A stretch of 64,000 nt of DNA from positions 3,063,001-3,127,000 of the forward strand of contig NZ_CP113948.1 in the NCBI RefSeq assembly GCF_026810365.1, written 5' to 3'. The position numbers and the translations under genes were made by a program. Each line of letters begins with the position of its first letter. Positions within the stretch are counted from its first letter, which is position 1. The DNA comes from Flavobacterium praedii (GTDB taxonomy: Bacteria; Bacteroidota; Bacteroidia; Flavobacteriales; Flavobacteriaceae). This document shows, piece by piece, positions 54,905 to 64,000 of the stretch. Below the pieces are notes generated by a model, which made no database searches, was not told the origin of the DNA, and was given only the letters and a program-made list of their open reading frames with translations.

Positions 54905-56246
54905 TAGTTGCAAATTTGGGTTTAATATTCATTTCTTTTTTTAGGTAATAAGCGGTTATAATAGTAGACAATACATCCGAAATAGGAAAAGCAATCCACA
55001 CTCCAAAAATACCTAAAAAATGTGGTAAAATAAGCACTAAAGGTATTAAGAAAAAGCCTTGTTTGGTCAGTGTCAATAGCAATGCTTTCTTCGCTTTTCC
55101 CGCTGCTTGAAAATAAGCGGCTCCAATAAGTTGTATGGCAATAATGGGTGATGCCGCAAAAACCCATCGCAAAGCATTTGGTGTTTCTCTAATCACTCGG
55201 AGATCGGTTGTAAAAATACTAACTATTGGTTCGGCAAAAAATAAAATCAAAACAAAAATAATAGTAGCTAAAATAGCAGCATATTGAATGGAAATAATCA
55301 CACTTTCTCGAACTCTTTCCACATTTTTGGCACCATAATTATAACCTGCTATAGGTAAAAACCCTTGTGTTATACCCAAAATTGGAAACAAAGCAAACAT
55401 CAACATTCGACTTATAATACCATAGACAACTATAGAATGTTCTCCTCCATAACTGTACAAAGTGTGATTTAATATAATAGCCAATATACTAACTACTCCC
55501 TGCCTAGAGAAGGTTACAAAACTCAATTCGGTGATTTCTTTTAAAATTGTAATCTGAAATTTAAAATGTCTTGCCTTTAACTGTAATTCGCTTTTGGATA
55601 TAAAAAACCAAAGCACGAATAGAAAACACATAAAATAAGAAATAGAAGTAGCCATCGCCGCACCAAATACGCCCAGATTCATCCATTTAATAAAAACAAT
55701 ATCAAGTGCTATATTGGCAAAAGCAGGAACAATCATGGCAACCATAGCAAATTTGGCTTTACCTTCGGCTCTTATAATATTGTTTCCCATCATACAAAGT
55801 GCCAAAAATGGAACACAAATGATGATTGGGATAAAGAATTCTCTGGCGGGTTTCATAATTCCCCCTTTCGCTCCAAAAAGCAACAGCATTTGATCACTAA
55901 AAAAAAGACCAATTAGTGCAAAAACAGTCGACAATAAAAATGTCAACACAATCTGATTTCCAAAAACGTGTTTGGCTTTCTCTCGATTATTAGAACCCAA
56001 AGCTCGAGAAAGCACGGAACCTCCCCCTACTCCAATTGCCATTCCCAAAGATGAAATCAAAAAAGTTATTGGCAAAACAACCGTTAGTGCTGCAATAGCA
56101 AGAGATCCAATCCATTGTCCGACAAAAATCGTGTCAATAAGAATATTAACAGACATAAAAAGGATACCGATAGAAGAAGGAACCGCTTGTTTAATCAAGA
56201 GTTTTTTTATGTCTTGCGTACCTAATTCTTCGGAGGTTATGGCCAT
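54891..56246 (-). CDS. MATE-family efflux transporter
   Basis: This 451-residue protein has twelve membrane helices, with VPSSIGILFMSVNILIDTIF near the start and GVGGGSVLSRALGSNNREKA in the first half. The second half has QGFLPIAGYNYGAKN, a MATE hallmark. It exports cations or drugs by Na+ or H+ antiport. It heads the cluster MATE-hemJ-kinase-enoyl-CoA hydratase. Its link to heme is positional only. A possible role is export of porphyrin intermediates, but this is not shown. Confidence 0.9.
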   Translation of the reverse strand: MAITSEELGTQDIKKLLIKQAVPSSIGILFMSVNILIDTIFVGQWIGSLAIAALTVVLPITFLISSLGMAIGVGGGSVLSRALGSNNREKAKHVFGNQIVLTFLLSTVFALIGLFFSDQMLLLFGAKGGIMKPAREFFIPIIICVPFLALCMMGNNIIRAEGKAKFAMVAMIVPAFANIALDIVFIKWMNLGVFGAAMATSISYFMCFLFVLWFFISKSELQLKARHFKFQITILKEITELSFVTFSRQGVVSILAIILNHTLYSYGGEHSIVVYGIISRMLMFALFPILGITQGFLPIAGYNYGAKNVERVRESVIISIQYAAILATIIFVLILFFAEPIVSIFTTDLRVIRETPNALRWVFAASPIIAIQLIGAAYFQAAGKAKKALLLTLTKQGFFLIPLVLILPHFLGIFGVWIAFPISDVLSTIITAYYLKKEMNIKPKFATNGVL

Positions 56247-56363
56247 TTGAATTTGTGATTACGATTTTATTATTTTGAACTGAAAGCGAATAGTATTGAT
56301 CCAACAAAATAATTTTTCATTCCTTTTTTCAGAAAACTATAGAAATCTGTTATCAAAAATCAA

Positions 56364-57380
56364 CTAGTTTTTCGCCCATTCATTAATCCAATTGCTTACA
56401 GTTACACACCATTCGTCGCTATCATTCAAACAAGGAATAGCCAAGAAATTTTCACCACCGTTTTCCTTGAATTGATGATTGGCTTCCATGGCAATTTCTT
56501 CAAGAGTTTCCAAACAATCCGAAACAAATGCTGGCGTAACAACTGCTAGATTCTTAATTCCTTTCTCAGGCATTTTATTGACTTCAACATCAGTGTAAGG
56601 CGTTAACCACTTATCTCCAGCCAATCGAGATTGAAAAGTTTGACTGTATTTATCTTCCGAAATGCCTAAAAGCTTAACCACCTGTTTTGTGGTTTCATAA
56701 CATTGATGGCGGTAACAAAATTCATGTGCAGGCGAAGGTGTATTACAACAAGAGCCGTCAATTTTACAATGTGATTTGGTTACATCCGTTTTACGAACAT
56801 GACGCTCCGGTATGCCATGATATGAAAACAACAAGTGATCGTATTCAAAAGTTTCCAAGCTCTTTTGGATAGAATCAGCAAGGTTTTTAATATAATCGGG
56901 TTTATTATAAAAAGCAGGAACAATGGTAAATTTCATTTCTGGGAAATGTTTTTTACGTAATTCTTCAGCCAAAACCAATATAGTAGTAGTAGACGCCATG
57001 GCGTGTTGTGGGTATAAAGGAAAAAGCAAAACTTCGGTAACTCCCTTATCGTGTAATTCCTGAAGACCAGATAATATCGAAGGTTTTCCATAACGCATTG
57101 CCAAACTTACTGGCACATCAACTTGAGGTTTTACCTTTTCATGCATTCTTTTGGAAATTACTACTAAAGGCGAGCCTTCATCTGTCCAAACTTTTGCATA
57201 AGCTGCCGCTGATTTTTTTGGTCTTGTTTGTAAAATAATTCCTCGAACTAATAAAGCTCTTAACAAATATGGAACATCTATCACATATTTGTCCATTAAA
57301 AACTCATCTAAATAAGGTTTTACATCTTTTGGAGTTGGACTTTCTGGTGAACCTAAGTTGACTAATAATACGCCTTTCAT
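56364..57380 (-). CDS. hemH: Ferrochelatase
   Basis: This 338-residue enzyme inserts Fe(II) into protoporphyrin IX, the last step of heme synthesis. The start MKGVLLVNLGSPESPTP is typical. The catalytic His is in LLFSYHGIPERHVRKTD at about 188 and the acidic ridge is in FVSDCLETLEEIAMEA near 278. A Cys-rich stretch GSCCNTPSPAHEFCYRHQC at about 215 is of unsure role. A -7-like TACTTTTG lies at 57413-57406. It faces the AraC regulator on the same strand, beyond which lies the hem operon. Confidence 0.96.
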   Translation of the reverse strand: MKGVLLVNLGSPESPTPKDVKPYLDEFLMDKYVIDVPYLLRALLVRGIILQTRPKKSAAAYAKVWTDEGSPLVVISKRMHEKVKPQVDVPVSLAMRYGKPSILSGLQELHDKGVTEVLLFPLYPQHAMASTTTILVLAEELRKKHFPEMKFTIVPAFYNKPDYIKNLADSIQKSLETFEYDHLLFSYHGIPERHVRKTDVTKSHCKIDGSCCNTPSPAHEFCYRHQCYETTKQVVKLLGISEDKYSQTFQSRLAGDKWLTPYTDVEVNKMPEKGIKNLAVVTPAFVSDCLETLEEIAMEANHQFKENGGENFLAIPCLNDSDEWCVTVSNWINEWAKN

Positions 57381-57505
57381 ATTTCGATTTTATTTTTTGA
57401 TATTTCAAAAGTAACTAAACTTACTATTGAATAAATTGAAGTTAACTATTATTTAATTATTGTTTGATATAGAAAGCTGATGCTTTTGGCTGTTTACCAA
57501 AACAG

Positions 57506-58378
57506 TTAAAGTTTTGAATTAATAGACATCAAATATTTTTTGGGTGTTGTTGCAAATTTCTTTTTGAATGCTGCAATAAAATGACTCCCCGTACTATATC
57601 CAATTTTCAATCCTACTTCATTGACATTATAGGAGCCGCTATCCAATAATTTACGAGCATAATCCATTTTATAATCAAACAGAAAACCATAAACGGTATC
57701 ACCATAAATTTGTTTGAAACCCAATTTGAGCTTTTTCAAAGTCAAGCCAATTTCATCTGCTAATTCTTGTAAACCCGGAGGTTCGACCATATTAGTAATA
57801 ATAATTTCCTTGGCTTTTTTAATTTTAAAAACATTATCTTCATCTATTAAAAAAGGACATTGTTCTGCATTTGGATCTTCGGAACGGTTAAAATACAAAC
57901 TCAATAATTCATATCCTTTCCCTTTATAATACAAGTTTTTAATAGAAGGATGCAAACTATAATGAAACAATTGACTCAATACAATTGCCATAGAAGGGCT
58001 AATATCATCTTCTTTATAATATTTTTTATCCTTATTGTCATCACTCAAAAAAGTGATGTAATTGGCTTCTGAAGAAAATAAAGTGTGGAATTTTTTTATA
58101 GAAATAATTACCGAGATCACCCAAGAATTTGGAGCCAATTCTAAATTAAGCGGTAATTCTGTTTGAGGATTATACAAAAGCAAAGACTTTTCTTCTTTCA
58201 ATTCTAATGCATAATTACCTTGATTGAATAAAAATTTTACAGTACCTTTTAATCCAAAATGAAACTGTATCAAACCACTACTTAGTTCCCGTTGTGCAAA
58301 AAAAGCAGTCTCGCTATCATTTTGAAAACGGATTAGGGTAAAATCATCTTCAATTGTTATAGTATCTACTGAACCCAT
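57506..58378 (-). CDS. AraC-family transcriptional regulator near the heme genes
   Basis: This 290-residue regulator has an N-terminal sensor domain of unknown ligand (about 1-170) and two C-terminal HTH motifs (about 195-288). The HTH signature includes LQELADEIGLTLKKLKLGFKQIYG and GLKIGYSTGSHFIAAFKKKF. It is transcribed away from hemA, with a 227-bp gap between the starts, and lies between hemH and hemA. Control of hem genes is a fair inference from location. A CAAAAGTA (-7 TACTTTTG) lies at 58472-58479 on the minus strand. Confidence 0.87.
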   Translation of the reverse strand: MGSVDTITIEDDFTLIRFQNDSETAFFAQRELSSGLIQFHFGLKGTVKFLFNQGNYALELKEEKSLLLYNPQTELPLNLELAPNSWVISVIISIKKFHTLFSSEANYITFLSDDNKDKKYYKEDDISPSMAIVLSQLFHYSLHPSIKNLYYKGKGYELLSLYFNRSEDPNAEQCPFLIDEDNVFKIKKAKEIIITNMVEPPGLQELADEIGLTLKKLKLGFKQIYGDTVYGFLFDYKMDYARKLLDSGSYNVNEVGLKIGYSTGSHFIAAFKKKFATTPKKYLMSINSKL

Positions 58379-58573
58379 AGCGATGTTTTTTTAAATTAAA
58401 TATGATAATTATCAACTGTGTTTATTTGGAATCATTCTAATTAATACGGATTTAAACCCTCAAAAACAGTGCAAAAGTAATAGTTTTTATTAAAAAATAA
58501 CGAATTAAATCTAAAAAAACATTCAGCGACACAAAAAGAACTTTTAGCGTTACTTTTATAAAAAGGATAGTTA

Positions 58574-58581
58574 TAGTTTTG
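58574..58581 (+). promoter_or_regulatory. Probable -7 element of the hem operon
   Basis: TAGTTTTG, 24 nt before ATG 58606. A TTG at -33 is lacking, which fits a promoter that needs an activator. Confidence 0.4.
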
Positions 58582-58605
58582 TTAAACTTAAGTTATAGTG
58601 TATAT

Positions 58606-59889
58606 ATGAAAAATTCCAACGTACTTAAAAACGTATATTTTTATTCCATTGGGCTTAGCTACAAAAAAGCCGATGCCGAAATAAGGGGTAAATTTAGTTT
58701 AGACACTGTAGCTAAAACACGTTTGCTCGAACAAGCCAAAAATGAAGGAATACAAAGTCTATTTGTTACTTCAACCTGCAATAGAACAGAGATTTATGGT
58801 TATGCCGAACACCCTTTTCAATTGATAAAACTGCTTTGCGAGAACAGTAATGGTACCGTAGAAGATTTTCAAAAAGTAGCCTATGTTTTCAAAAATCAAG
58901 AGGCGATATCACATTTATTTCGTGTAGGAACAGGTCTAGATAGTCAAATCTTAGGCGATTTCGAGATCATTAGTCAAATACGAAATGGGTTTGCCGAAGC
59001 AAAAGCTATGGGATTGGCTAATGCTTTTATGGAACGATTGGTGAATGCAGTAATACAATCCAGCAAGAAAATCAAAAACGAAACCGAAATCAGTTCCGGT
59101 GCTACTTCTGTATCTTTTGCATCGGTTCAATACATAATGAAAAACGTTCCTGACATTGGAAACAAAAATATATTGCTTTTTGGAACAGGAAAAATAGGAC
59201 GAAATACCTGTGAAAATTTAGTAAAGCATACCAAAAATGAGCACATCACTTTAATCAATAGAACCAAAGACAAAGCAGAGAAATTAGCTGGAAAATTGAA
59301 TCTAATTGTTAAAGATTACTCCAAATTACATTTAGAATTGCAAAAAGCCGATGTAGTAGTGGTGGCTACAGGCGCACAAAATCCGACAATTGACAAAGCC
59401 ATTTTGAATTTGAAAAAACCATTGTTAATTTTGGATTTGTCGATTCCAAAAAATGTAAATGAAAATGTAAAAGACCTAGAAGGCGTTACTTTAATACATA
59501 TGGATCATCTATCGCAAATGACAGATGAAACTTTGGAAAACAGAAAAACACATATTCCTGCTGCTGAAGCCATTATAGAAGAAATTAAAGAAGAATTTAT
59601 AGCTTGGACTAAATTAAGAAAATTTGCTCCAACCATAAATGCCTTAAAAGAAAAATTAAACGATATTAAAAAATCAGAATTGGTTTTTCAAAGTAAAAAG
59701 TTATCCAACTTCAACGAAGAACAAGCTGAAATAATCAGTTCTAGAATAATCCAAAAAATCACCACCCATTTTGCCAACCATCTCAAGAATGAAGATACTA
59801 TGGTAGATGAAAGCATTGATTGGATCGAAAAAGTATTTCAAATTAGCCCCCTAACTCCCGAAGGGGGAACTACTACTAAAGTAGTATAA
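58606..59889 (+). CDS. hemA: Glutamyl-tRNA reductase
   Basis: This 427-residue enzyme reduces Glu-tRNA to glutamate-1-semialdehyde, the first step of the C5 heme pathway. The catalytic Cys is C58 in TSTCNRTEIYG. The NADPH loop is LLFGTGKIGRNT and the C-terminal helical dimer domain is present. ATG 58606 is used because the upstream frame covers the -7 element. The last residues (SPLTPEGGTTTKVV) are coded by a copy of the CCCCCTAACCCC-type repeat at 59845-59885, which likely extended the native C-terminus. Confidence 0.95.
   Translation: MKNSNVLKNVYFYSIGLSYKKADAEIRGKFSLDTVAKTRLLEQAKNEGIQSLFVTSTCNRTEIYGYAEHPFQLIKLLCENSNGTVEDFQKVAYVFKNQEAISHLFRVGTGLDSQILGDFEIISQIRNGFAEAKAMGLANAFMERLVNAVIQSSKKIKNETEISSGATSVSFASVQYIMKNVPDIGNKNILLFGTGKIGRNTCENLVKHTKNEHITLINRTKDKAEKLAGKLNLIVKDYSKLHLELQKADVVVVATGAQNPTIDKAILNLKKPLLILDLSIPKNVNENVKDLEGVTLIHMDHLSQMTDETLENRKTHIPAAEAIIEEIKEEFIAWTKLRKFAPTINALKEKLNDIKKSELVFQSKKLSNFNEEQAEIISSRIIQKITTHFANHLKNEDTMVDESIDWIEKVFQISPLTPEGGTTTKVV
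59845..59885 (+). repeat. CCCCCTAACCCC-type repeat inside the hemA 3' end
   Basis: AGCCCCCTAACTCCCGAAGG GGG-type block, coding the C-terminal PLTPEGG of HemA. It matches the blocks at 40896 and 61722. Confidence 0.65.
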
Positions 59890-59901
59890 CAGTTTAATTT
59901 A

Positions 59902-60870
59902 ATGAATAAGAAATCAAATTCCACTTCAACAGCTTCCCCTTCGGAAACCAGGGGCGCTATACGCATAGGAACCCGCGATAGCGAACTCGCTTTATGGCAA
60001 GCCCACACAGTCGAAAAAAAACTAAACGATTTAGGCTATAAAACCGAAATTATTGCCGTTAAATCTCAGGGTGACATTATTCTGGATAAACCCTTGTATG
60101 AATTGGGAATTACAGGGATTTTTACCAAAACCCTTGACATTGCCATGATTAATGGTCAAGTAGATATTGCGGTGCATTCTATGAAAGATGTTCCAACAGC
60201 ATTGCCTATTGGTATTGTTCAGGCAGCGGTTCTGGAAAGAGCCAATACTTTGGATATTTTGGTACATAAAGGAAATCTTGATTTTCTCAACAATTCAGCA
60301 ACTATCGCTACTGGAAGTTTGCGTCGTCAAGCCCAATGGTGGAATAAATATCCCAATCACACCATAGTTGATTTGCGTGGAAACGTAAACACTCGTATGC
60401 AAAAACTACAAGAAAACGATTGGAACGGAGCTGTATTTGCTGCTGCAGGCCTAGAACGCATCAATTTAAAACCAGAAAATTACATCAACCTTGATTGGAT
60501 GATTCCTGCACCTGCACAAGGAGCGATGGTAATTGTAGCTATGGCAAACGACGAATTCTGCCGAGATGCTGTTGCACAATTAAATGATATAGAAACCGAA
60601 GTGTGTACGCACATCGAAAGGCAATTTTTAAAAACACTCGAAGGCGGTTGTACAGCACCAATTGGAGCTCTGGCAAAATACGATGAAGACCAAGATACAA
60701 TCCATTTTGAAGGCGTTTTATTTTCACTCGACGGAATACAAAGAATCGAAGTGAACAAGATTGTGCCTATCGAAGAATGGAAAAAACTAGGATATAACTC
60801 TGCTAAAGAAATCCTCGAAAAAGGAGGAGACCAACTGATGGCAAGCATAAAAGAGAGTTTGAAAAAATAA
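59902..60870 (+). CDS. hemC: Porphobilinogen deaminase (hydroxymethylbilane synthase)
   Basis: This 322-residue enzyme joins four porphobilinogens into hydroxymethylbilane. The dipyrromethane-binding Cys is C250 in LEGGCTAPIGA. The body starts IRIGTRDSELALWQA at residue 20. The 19 residues before it (with TASPSETRG) are unusual for the family and are coded by an inverted copy of the CCCCCTAACCCC-type repeat at 59931-59959. The start lies 12 bp after hemA. No other in-frame ATG is seen between 59902 and the conserved core, so the extension is probably translated. Confidence 0.95.
   Translation: MNKKSNSTSTASPSETRGAIRIGTRDSELALWQAHTVEKKLNDLGYKTEIIAVKSQGDIILDKPLYELGITGIFTKTLDIAMINGQVDIAVHSMKDVPTALPIGIVQAAVLERANTLDILVHKGNLDFLNNSATIATGSLRRQAQWWNKYPNHTIVDLRGNVNTRMQKLQENDWNGAVFAAAGLERINLKPENYINLDWMIPAPAQGAMVIVAMANDEFCRDAVAQLNDIETEVCTHIERQFLKTLEGGCTAPIGALAKYDEDQDTIHFEGVLFSLDGIQRIEVNKIVPIEEWKKLGYNSAKEILEKGGDQLMASIKESLKK
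59931..59959 (-). repeat. Inverted CCCCCTAACCCC-type repeat inside the hemC 5' end
   Basis: AGCTTCCCCTTCGGAAACCA GGGG-type block, the reverse complement form of the repeat. It codes SPSETRG in the HemC N-terminal extension. Confidence 0.55.
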
Positions 60871-61058
60871 GGAGCGAAAGATGGTGCCTTTTTGGAAAGT
60901 TGGGTTCCCGCTCTCATTCCAAACGAAGTTCACTGAACTCCTATGAAAATAAAAGTATAGTGAAGTAAATACTCGCAAAAAAAGCTCGGGATTTTCCCTT
61001 CTATCGGGGCTAACAGAGAAACAATTAGCTTTTTTCAGAATGAATCAAAAAATAAAAA
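60871..61058. other. 188-bp gap between hemC and hemD
   Basis: No ORF and no clear terminator. It holds GCTCGGGATTTTCCCTTCTA, then TCGGGGCT, a short GC-rich patch that looks like a repeat remnant. hemD may still be cotranscribed. Confidence 0.35.
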
Positions 61059-61721
61059 ATGAATAAAACAGTTTTATTATCCACTAAAACCCTGACGGAT
61101 ATTCAGCGACTGCAACTTTTAAGTGCTGGTTTTGAAGTATTCGAGGAGGATTTCATTTCGACTAAAAAGCAAAAATTCGAACTCAATGCCATCAACGACA
61201 ATTTGATTTTTACCAGTCAAAATGCAGCACAAAGTGTTTTGGAAAACGCAAATGTTGACGATTTGAAAACCAAGAACGTTTTTTGCGTTGGACTAAAAAC
61301 GAAAATTTTATTATCCGAAGCCGGATTTAATGTAGTGGCCTACACGGGTTATGCTGCTGACTTAGCCGAAATTATTGCTTTAATTTATAGCCAAGAAAGC
61401 TACACATTCTTTAGTGGAAATCTGCGTAAAGAAACACTTCCAAAAGCACTAAAAGAAGCAGGAATAAAATTCAATGAGATTCAGGTATACGAAACGCTAT
61501 TGACACCGATAAAGATAAAGGAAAAAATTGATGCCATATTGTTTTACAGTCCATCTGGCGTTGAAAGTTACCTAAAGGACAATAGTATAAAGAAAGAAAT
61601 TTGCTTTTGCATAGGCGAAACCACTGCTCAAGCATTAGATAAAATAACAAAAAACATCATCGTCGCAGATCAACCCAGTATTGAAGACGTGATTGAAGAC
61701 GTGATTGAAGAATATAAGTAA
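61059..61721 (+). CDS. hemD: Uroporphyrinogen-III synthase
   Basis: This 220-residue enzyme cyclises hydroxymethylbilane with ring D inversion. The family is poorly conserved, but LIFTSQNAAQSVLENA, then VYETLLTPIKIKEKIDAILFYSPSGVESYL, and CIGETTAQAL in the second half, are typical. Position between hemC and hemE supports the call. The last residues repeat EDVIEDVIEEYK due to a short 12-bp direct duplication. A CCCCCTAACCCC-type repeat follows the stop. Confidence 0.88.
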   Translation: MNKTVLLSTKTLTDIQRLQLLSAGFEVFEEDFISTKKQKFELNAINDNLIFTSQNAAQSVLENANVDDLKTKNVFCVGLKTKILLSEAGFNVVAYTGYAADLAEIIALIYSQESYTFFSGNLRKETLPKALKEAGIKFNEIQVYETLLTPIKIKEKIDAILFYSPSGVESYLKDNSIKKEICFCIGETTAQALDKITKNIIVADQPSIEDVIEDVIEEYK

Positions 61722-61746
61722 TCCCCCTAACCCCCGAAGGGGGAAT
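61722..61746 (+). repeat. CCCCCTAACCCC-type repeat after hemD
   Basis: TCCCCCTAACCCCCGAAGGG GGA, the cleanest copy of the short repeat. It can fold CCCCC/GGGGG and lies between hemD and hemE. Confidence 0.7.
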
Positions 61747-61765
61747 TAAAAAAAACGAATAAAAA

Positions 61766-62791
61766 ATGATAAAGAACGATTTATTTTTAAAAGCTTTAAA
61801 AGGAGAAACAGTACAACGTCCACCTGTTTGGATGATGCGTCAAGCTGGAAGATATTTGCCGGAATTCATCGCGTTGCGTGACAAATATGATTTCTTCACC
61901 CGTTGTCAAACCCCAGAATTGGCTGCCGAAATTACGGTGCAACCTATACGTAGAATTGCTCCCGATGCTGCTATTTTATTCTCGGATATATTGGTAGTGC
62001 CACAAGCCATGGGAATTGAGGTTTTGATGAAAGAAAGTTTTGGACCGTTTTTGCCAAATCCGATTCGTACTATTCAAGATGTGGAGAAAGTGATTGTTCC
62101 TAATATTCAGGAAACTTTGGGCTATGTGATGGACGCCATCAAATTAACCAAAGAAATGTTGAATGACGAAGTACCGTTAATTGGTTTTGCTGGTTCACCT
62201 TGGACAATCTTTTGTTATGCAGTTGAAGGAAAAGGTTCTAAAAGTTTTGATACCGCCAAAGGATTTTGTTTTACACATCCAGAAGCGGCTCATGTTTTAT
62301 TGCAAAAAATCACGGATACCACCATTTTATACCTAAAAGAAAAAGTAAAAGCGGGAGTAGATGCCGTTCAGATTTTTGATTCTTGGGGAGGAATGCTTTC
62401 TCCTGTTGATTATCAGGAGTTCTCCTGGAAATACATTAATCAAATCGTTGAAGCCTTGGCCGATGACGCACCAGTAATTGTTTTCGGAAAAGGATGTTGG
62501 TTTGCCCTTGGTGAAATGGGTAAAAGTAGAGCTTCAGCATTAGGAGTAGATTGGACGTGTTCCCCACGAAATGCAAGATACCTTTCGGGAGGAGACATCA
62601 CTTTACAAGGAAATTTTGACCCAAGTCGTTTGCTTTCTCCAATTCCAGTTATCAAGAAAATGGTCCATGAAATGATTGACGAGTTCGGAAAAGACAAATA
62701 CATCGTTAATTTAGGGCACGGAATTTTACCAAATATTCCAGTAGACCACGCCAAAGCATTTATTGATGCGGTGAAGGAATACGGAAATTAG
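61766..62791 (+). CDS. hemE: Uroporphyrinogen decarboxylase
   Basis: This 341-residue enzyme turns uroporphyrinogen III to coproporphyrinogen III. The signature [16 protein letters not shown] is near residue 20 with the key Arg pair, and the second signature [20 protein letters not shown] is near 140. [10 protein letters not shown] and [11 protein letters not shown] are present. Length is standard. A long inverted repeat follows the stop at 62812-62902. Confidence 0.97.
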   Translation: MIKNDLFLKALKGETVQRPPVWMMRQAGRYLPEFIALRDKYDFFTRCQTPELAAEITVQPIRRIAPDAAILFSDILVVPQAMGIEVLMKESFGPFLPNPIRTIQDVEKVIVPNIQETLGYVMDAIKLTKEMLNDEVPLIGFAGSPWTIFCYAVEGKGSKSFDTAKGFCFTHPEAAHVLLQKITDTTILYLKEKVKAGVDAVQIFDSWGGMLSPVDYQEFSWKYINQIVEALADDAPVIVFGKGCWFALGEMGKSRASALGVDWTCSPRNARYLSGGDITLQGNFDPSRLLSPIPVIKKMVHEMIDEFGKDKYIVNLGHGILPNIPVDHAKAFIDAVKEYGN

Positions 62792-62811
62792 TTAGAAGTT
62801 TTTAGTAAATC

Positions 62812-62902
62812 TCCTGCAAGGTTTTTTCCAAACCTTGTAGGTATGTTTGAGTGCGACTATCAAAAAGTAATACCTACAAGGTTTGAAAAAGACCTTGCAG
62901 GA
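62812..62902. repeat. 33-bp inverted repeat hairpin after hemE
   Basis: TCCTGCAAGGTTTTTTCCAA ... GTAT (62812-62844) is nearly complementary to 62870-62902 (ATACCTACAAGG ... GCAGGA), with a 25-nt loop. The motif CCTGCAAGGTTTTT is familiar from other flavobacterial intergenic repeats. It ends 13 bp before the next ATG and may act as a processing or attenuation element. Confidence 0.75.
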
Positions 62903-62915
62903 AATAAAGGGAAAA

Positions 62916-63291
62916 ATGCTCAACAAAGGCCTAAGAGACCAAGAAAGTATTCGAATAGACAATCTACTCAAAAAGTTGATGACATTGGTTTATGTGCCTA
63001 AGTTTTGGAATTTGGAAGACCTTCTATTCTTAGAAAATGACTTAAAAGGCTTGGCGATGAATGTCGAAAGTCTTACCGAGTTTACGGAAGAAGAATTAAT
63101 CGTTCATTTACAACGCCTTAATTTTGACTGGAATCAGTTGGAGTTATTTGCTGATTTTTTAGTCGCTTTTTCTAATGAAAGTCAGTTTGATTTTTCTCCA
63201 AAAGCGATTGCCATTTACAATTATGTCCAAGCAGAAAGCAAGACCTTTTCGTTTGGGATTTTTAACAAAATAGCTGTCGCTAGAGCTACTA

Positions 63292-63299
<8 letters not shown>
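62916..63299 (+). CDS. Small protein of the hem operon, function unknown
   Basis: This 127-residue, mostly helical acidic protein begins MLNKGLRDQESIRID and holds LVYVPKFWNLEDLLFLENDL and LNFDWNQLELFADFLVAFS. No membrane helix, signal or known motif is seen. The frame is open to a TTG at 62883, but that is in the inverted repeat, so ATG 62916 is used. It overlaps the GNAT gene by 8 bp. I do not recognise the family. Its fixed place between hemE and hemF suggests a link with heme synthesis, but nothing in the sequence proves it. Confidence 0.65.

Positions 63300-64000
<701 letters not shown>

Overview
The window looks like a chromosomal segment of a gliding Flavobacteriia member, most likely Flavobacterium or a close relative. 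The DNA is AT-rich. Several genes are preceded by the Bacteroidota promoter pattern TTG-N17-19-TAnnTTTG rather than by Shine-Dalgarno sequences. A type IX secretion (T9SS) gliding locus of the sprC-sprD-sprB-sprF type fills the centre. All calls come from reading the sequence and translations; no database search was run.

Layout. 1-980: the start of an acyl-ACP desaturase and plsC, a lipid operon on the minus strand. 1114-1950: a REP-like element joined to a tandem array of 153-bp units. 2066-5084: rnpA, a DUF4349 lipoprotein and an S41 C-terminal processing protease. 5099-11186 (minus): an ElaA-type GNAT, a DUF4837 lipoprotein, an MltD-like transglycosylase with four LysM domains, and pgk. 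11401-11582: 26 phased heptamers. 11604-34882 (minus): the gliding locus, comprising two uncharacterised exported proteins, SprC-like, SprD-like, a 4895-residue SprB-like adhesin and SprF-like, with a promoter at one end and a terminator at the other. 35239-37325 (plus): DNA polymerase III delta prime, a DoxX-like membrane protein and an acyl-CoA thioesterase. 37490-44220 (minus): proC, mgtE, rsmA, a DUF4286 protein, a TPR protein and serS. 44361-45276: a second tandem array (157-158 bp units), recognisably related to the first. 45405-51884 (plus except an M13 peptidase): ferritin, a small Cys-rich protein, SCO, feoA, feoB and a FeoB-associated Cys-rich membrane peptide. 52081-57380 (minus): enoyl-CoA hydratase, histidine kinase, hemJ, MATE and hemH. 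57506-64000: an AraC-type regulator divergent from hemA-hemC-hemD-hemE-(unknown)-GNAT-hemF.

Function. The left-central block encodes the surface adhesin machinery for gliding. The right third concentrates iron uptake and storage (feoAB, ferritin) and nearly the whole heme pathway (hemA, C, D, E, F, J, H) around one AraC-family regulator.

The least explained material is non-coding. There are two diverged long tandem arrays built from the same stem-loop unit, both in divergent intergenic regions. A two-hairpin REP-like element keeps its arms but changes its stems between copies. A short CCCCCTAACCCC-type repeat has been read into the end of HemA and the start of HemC.
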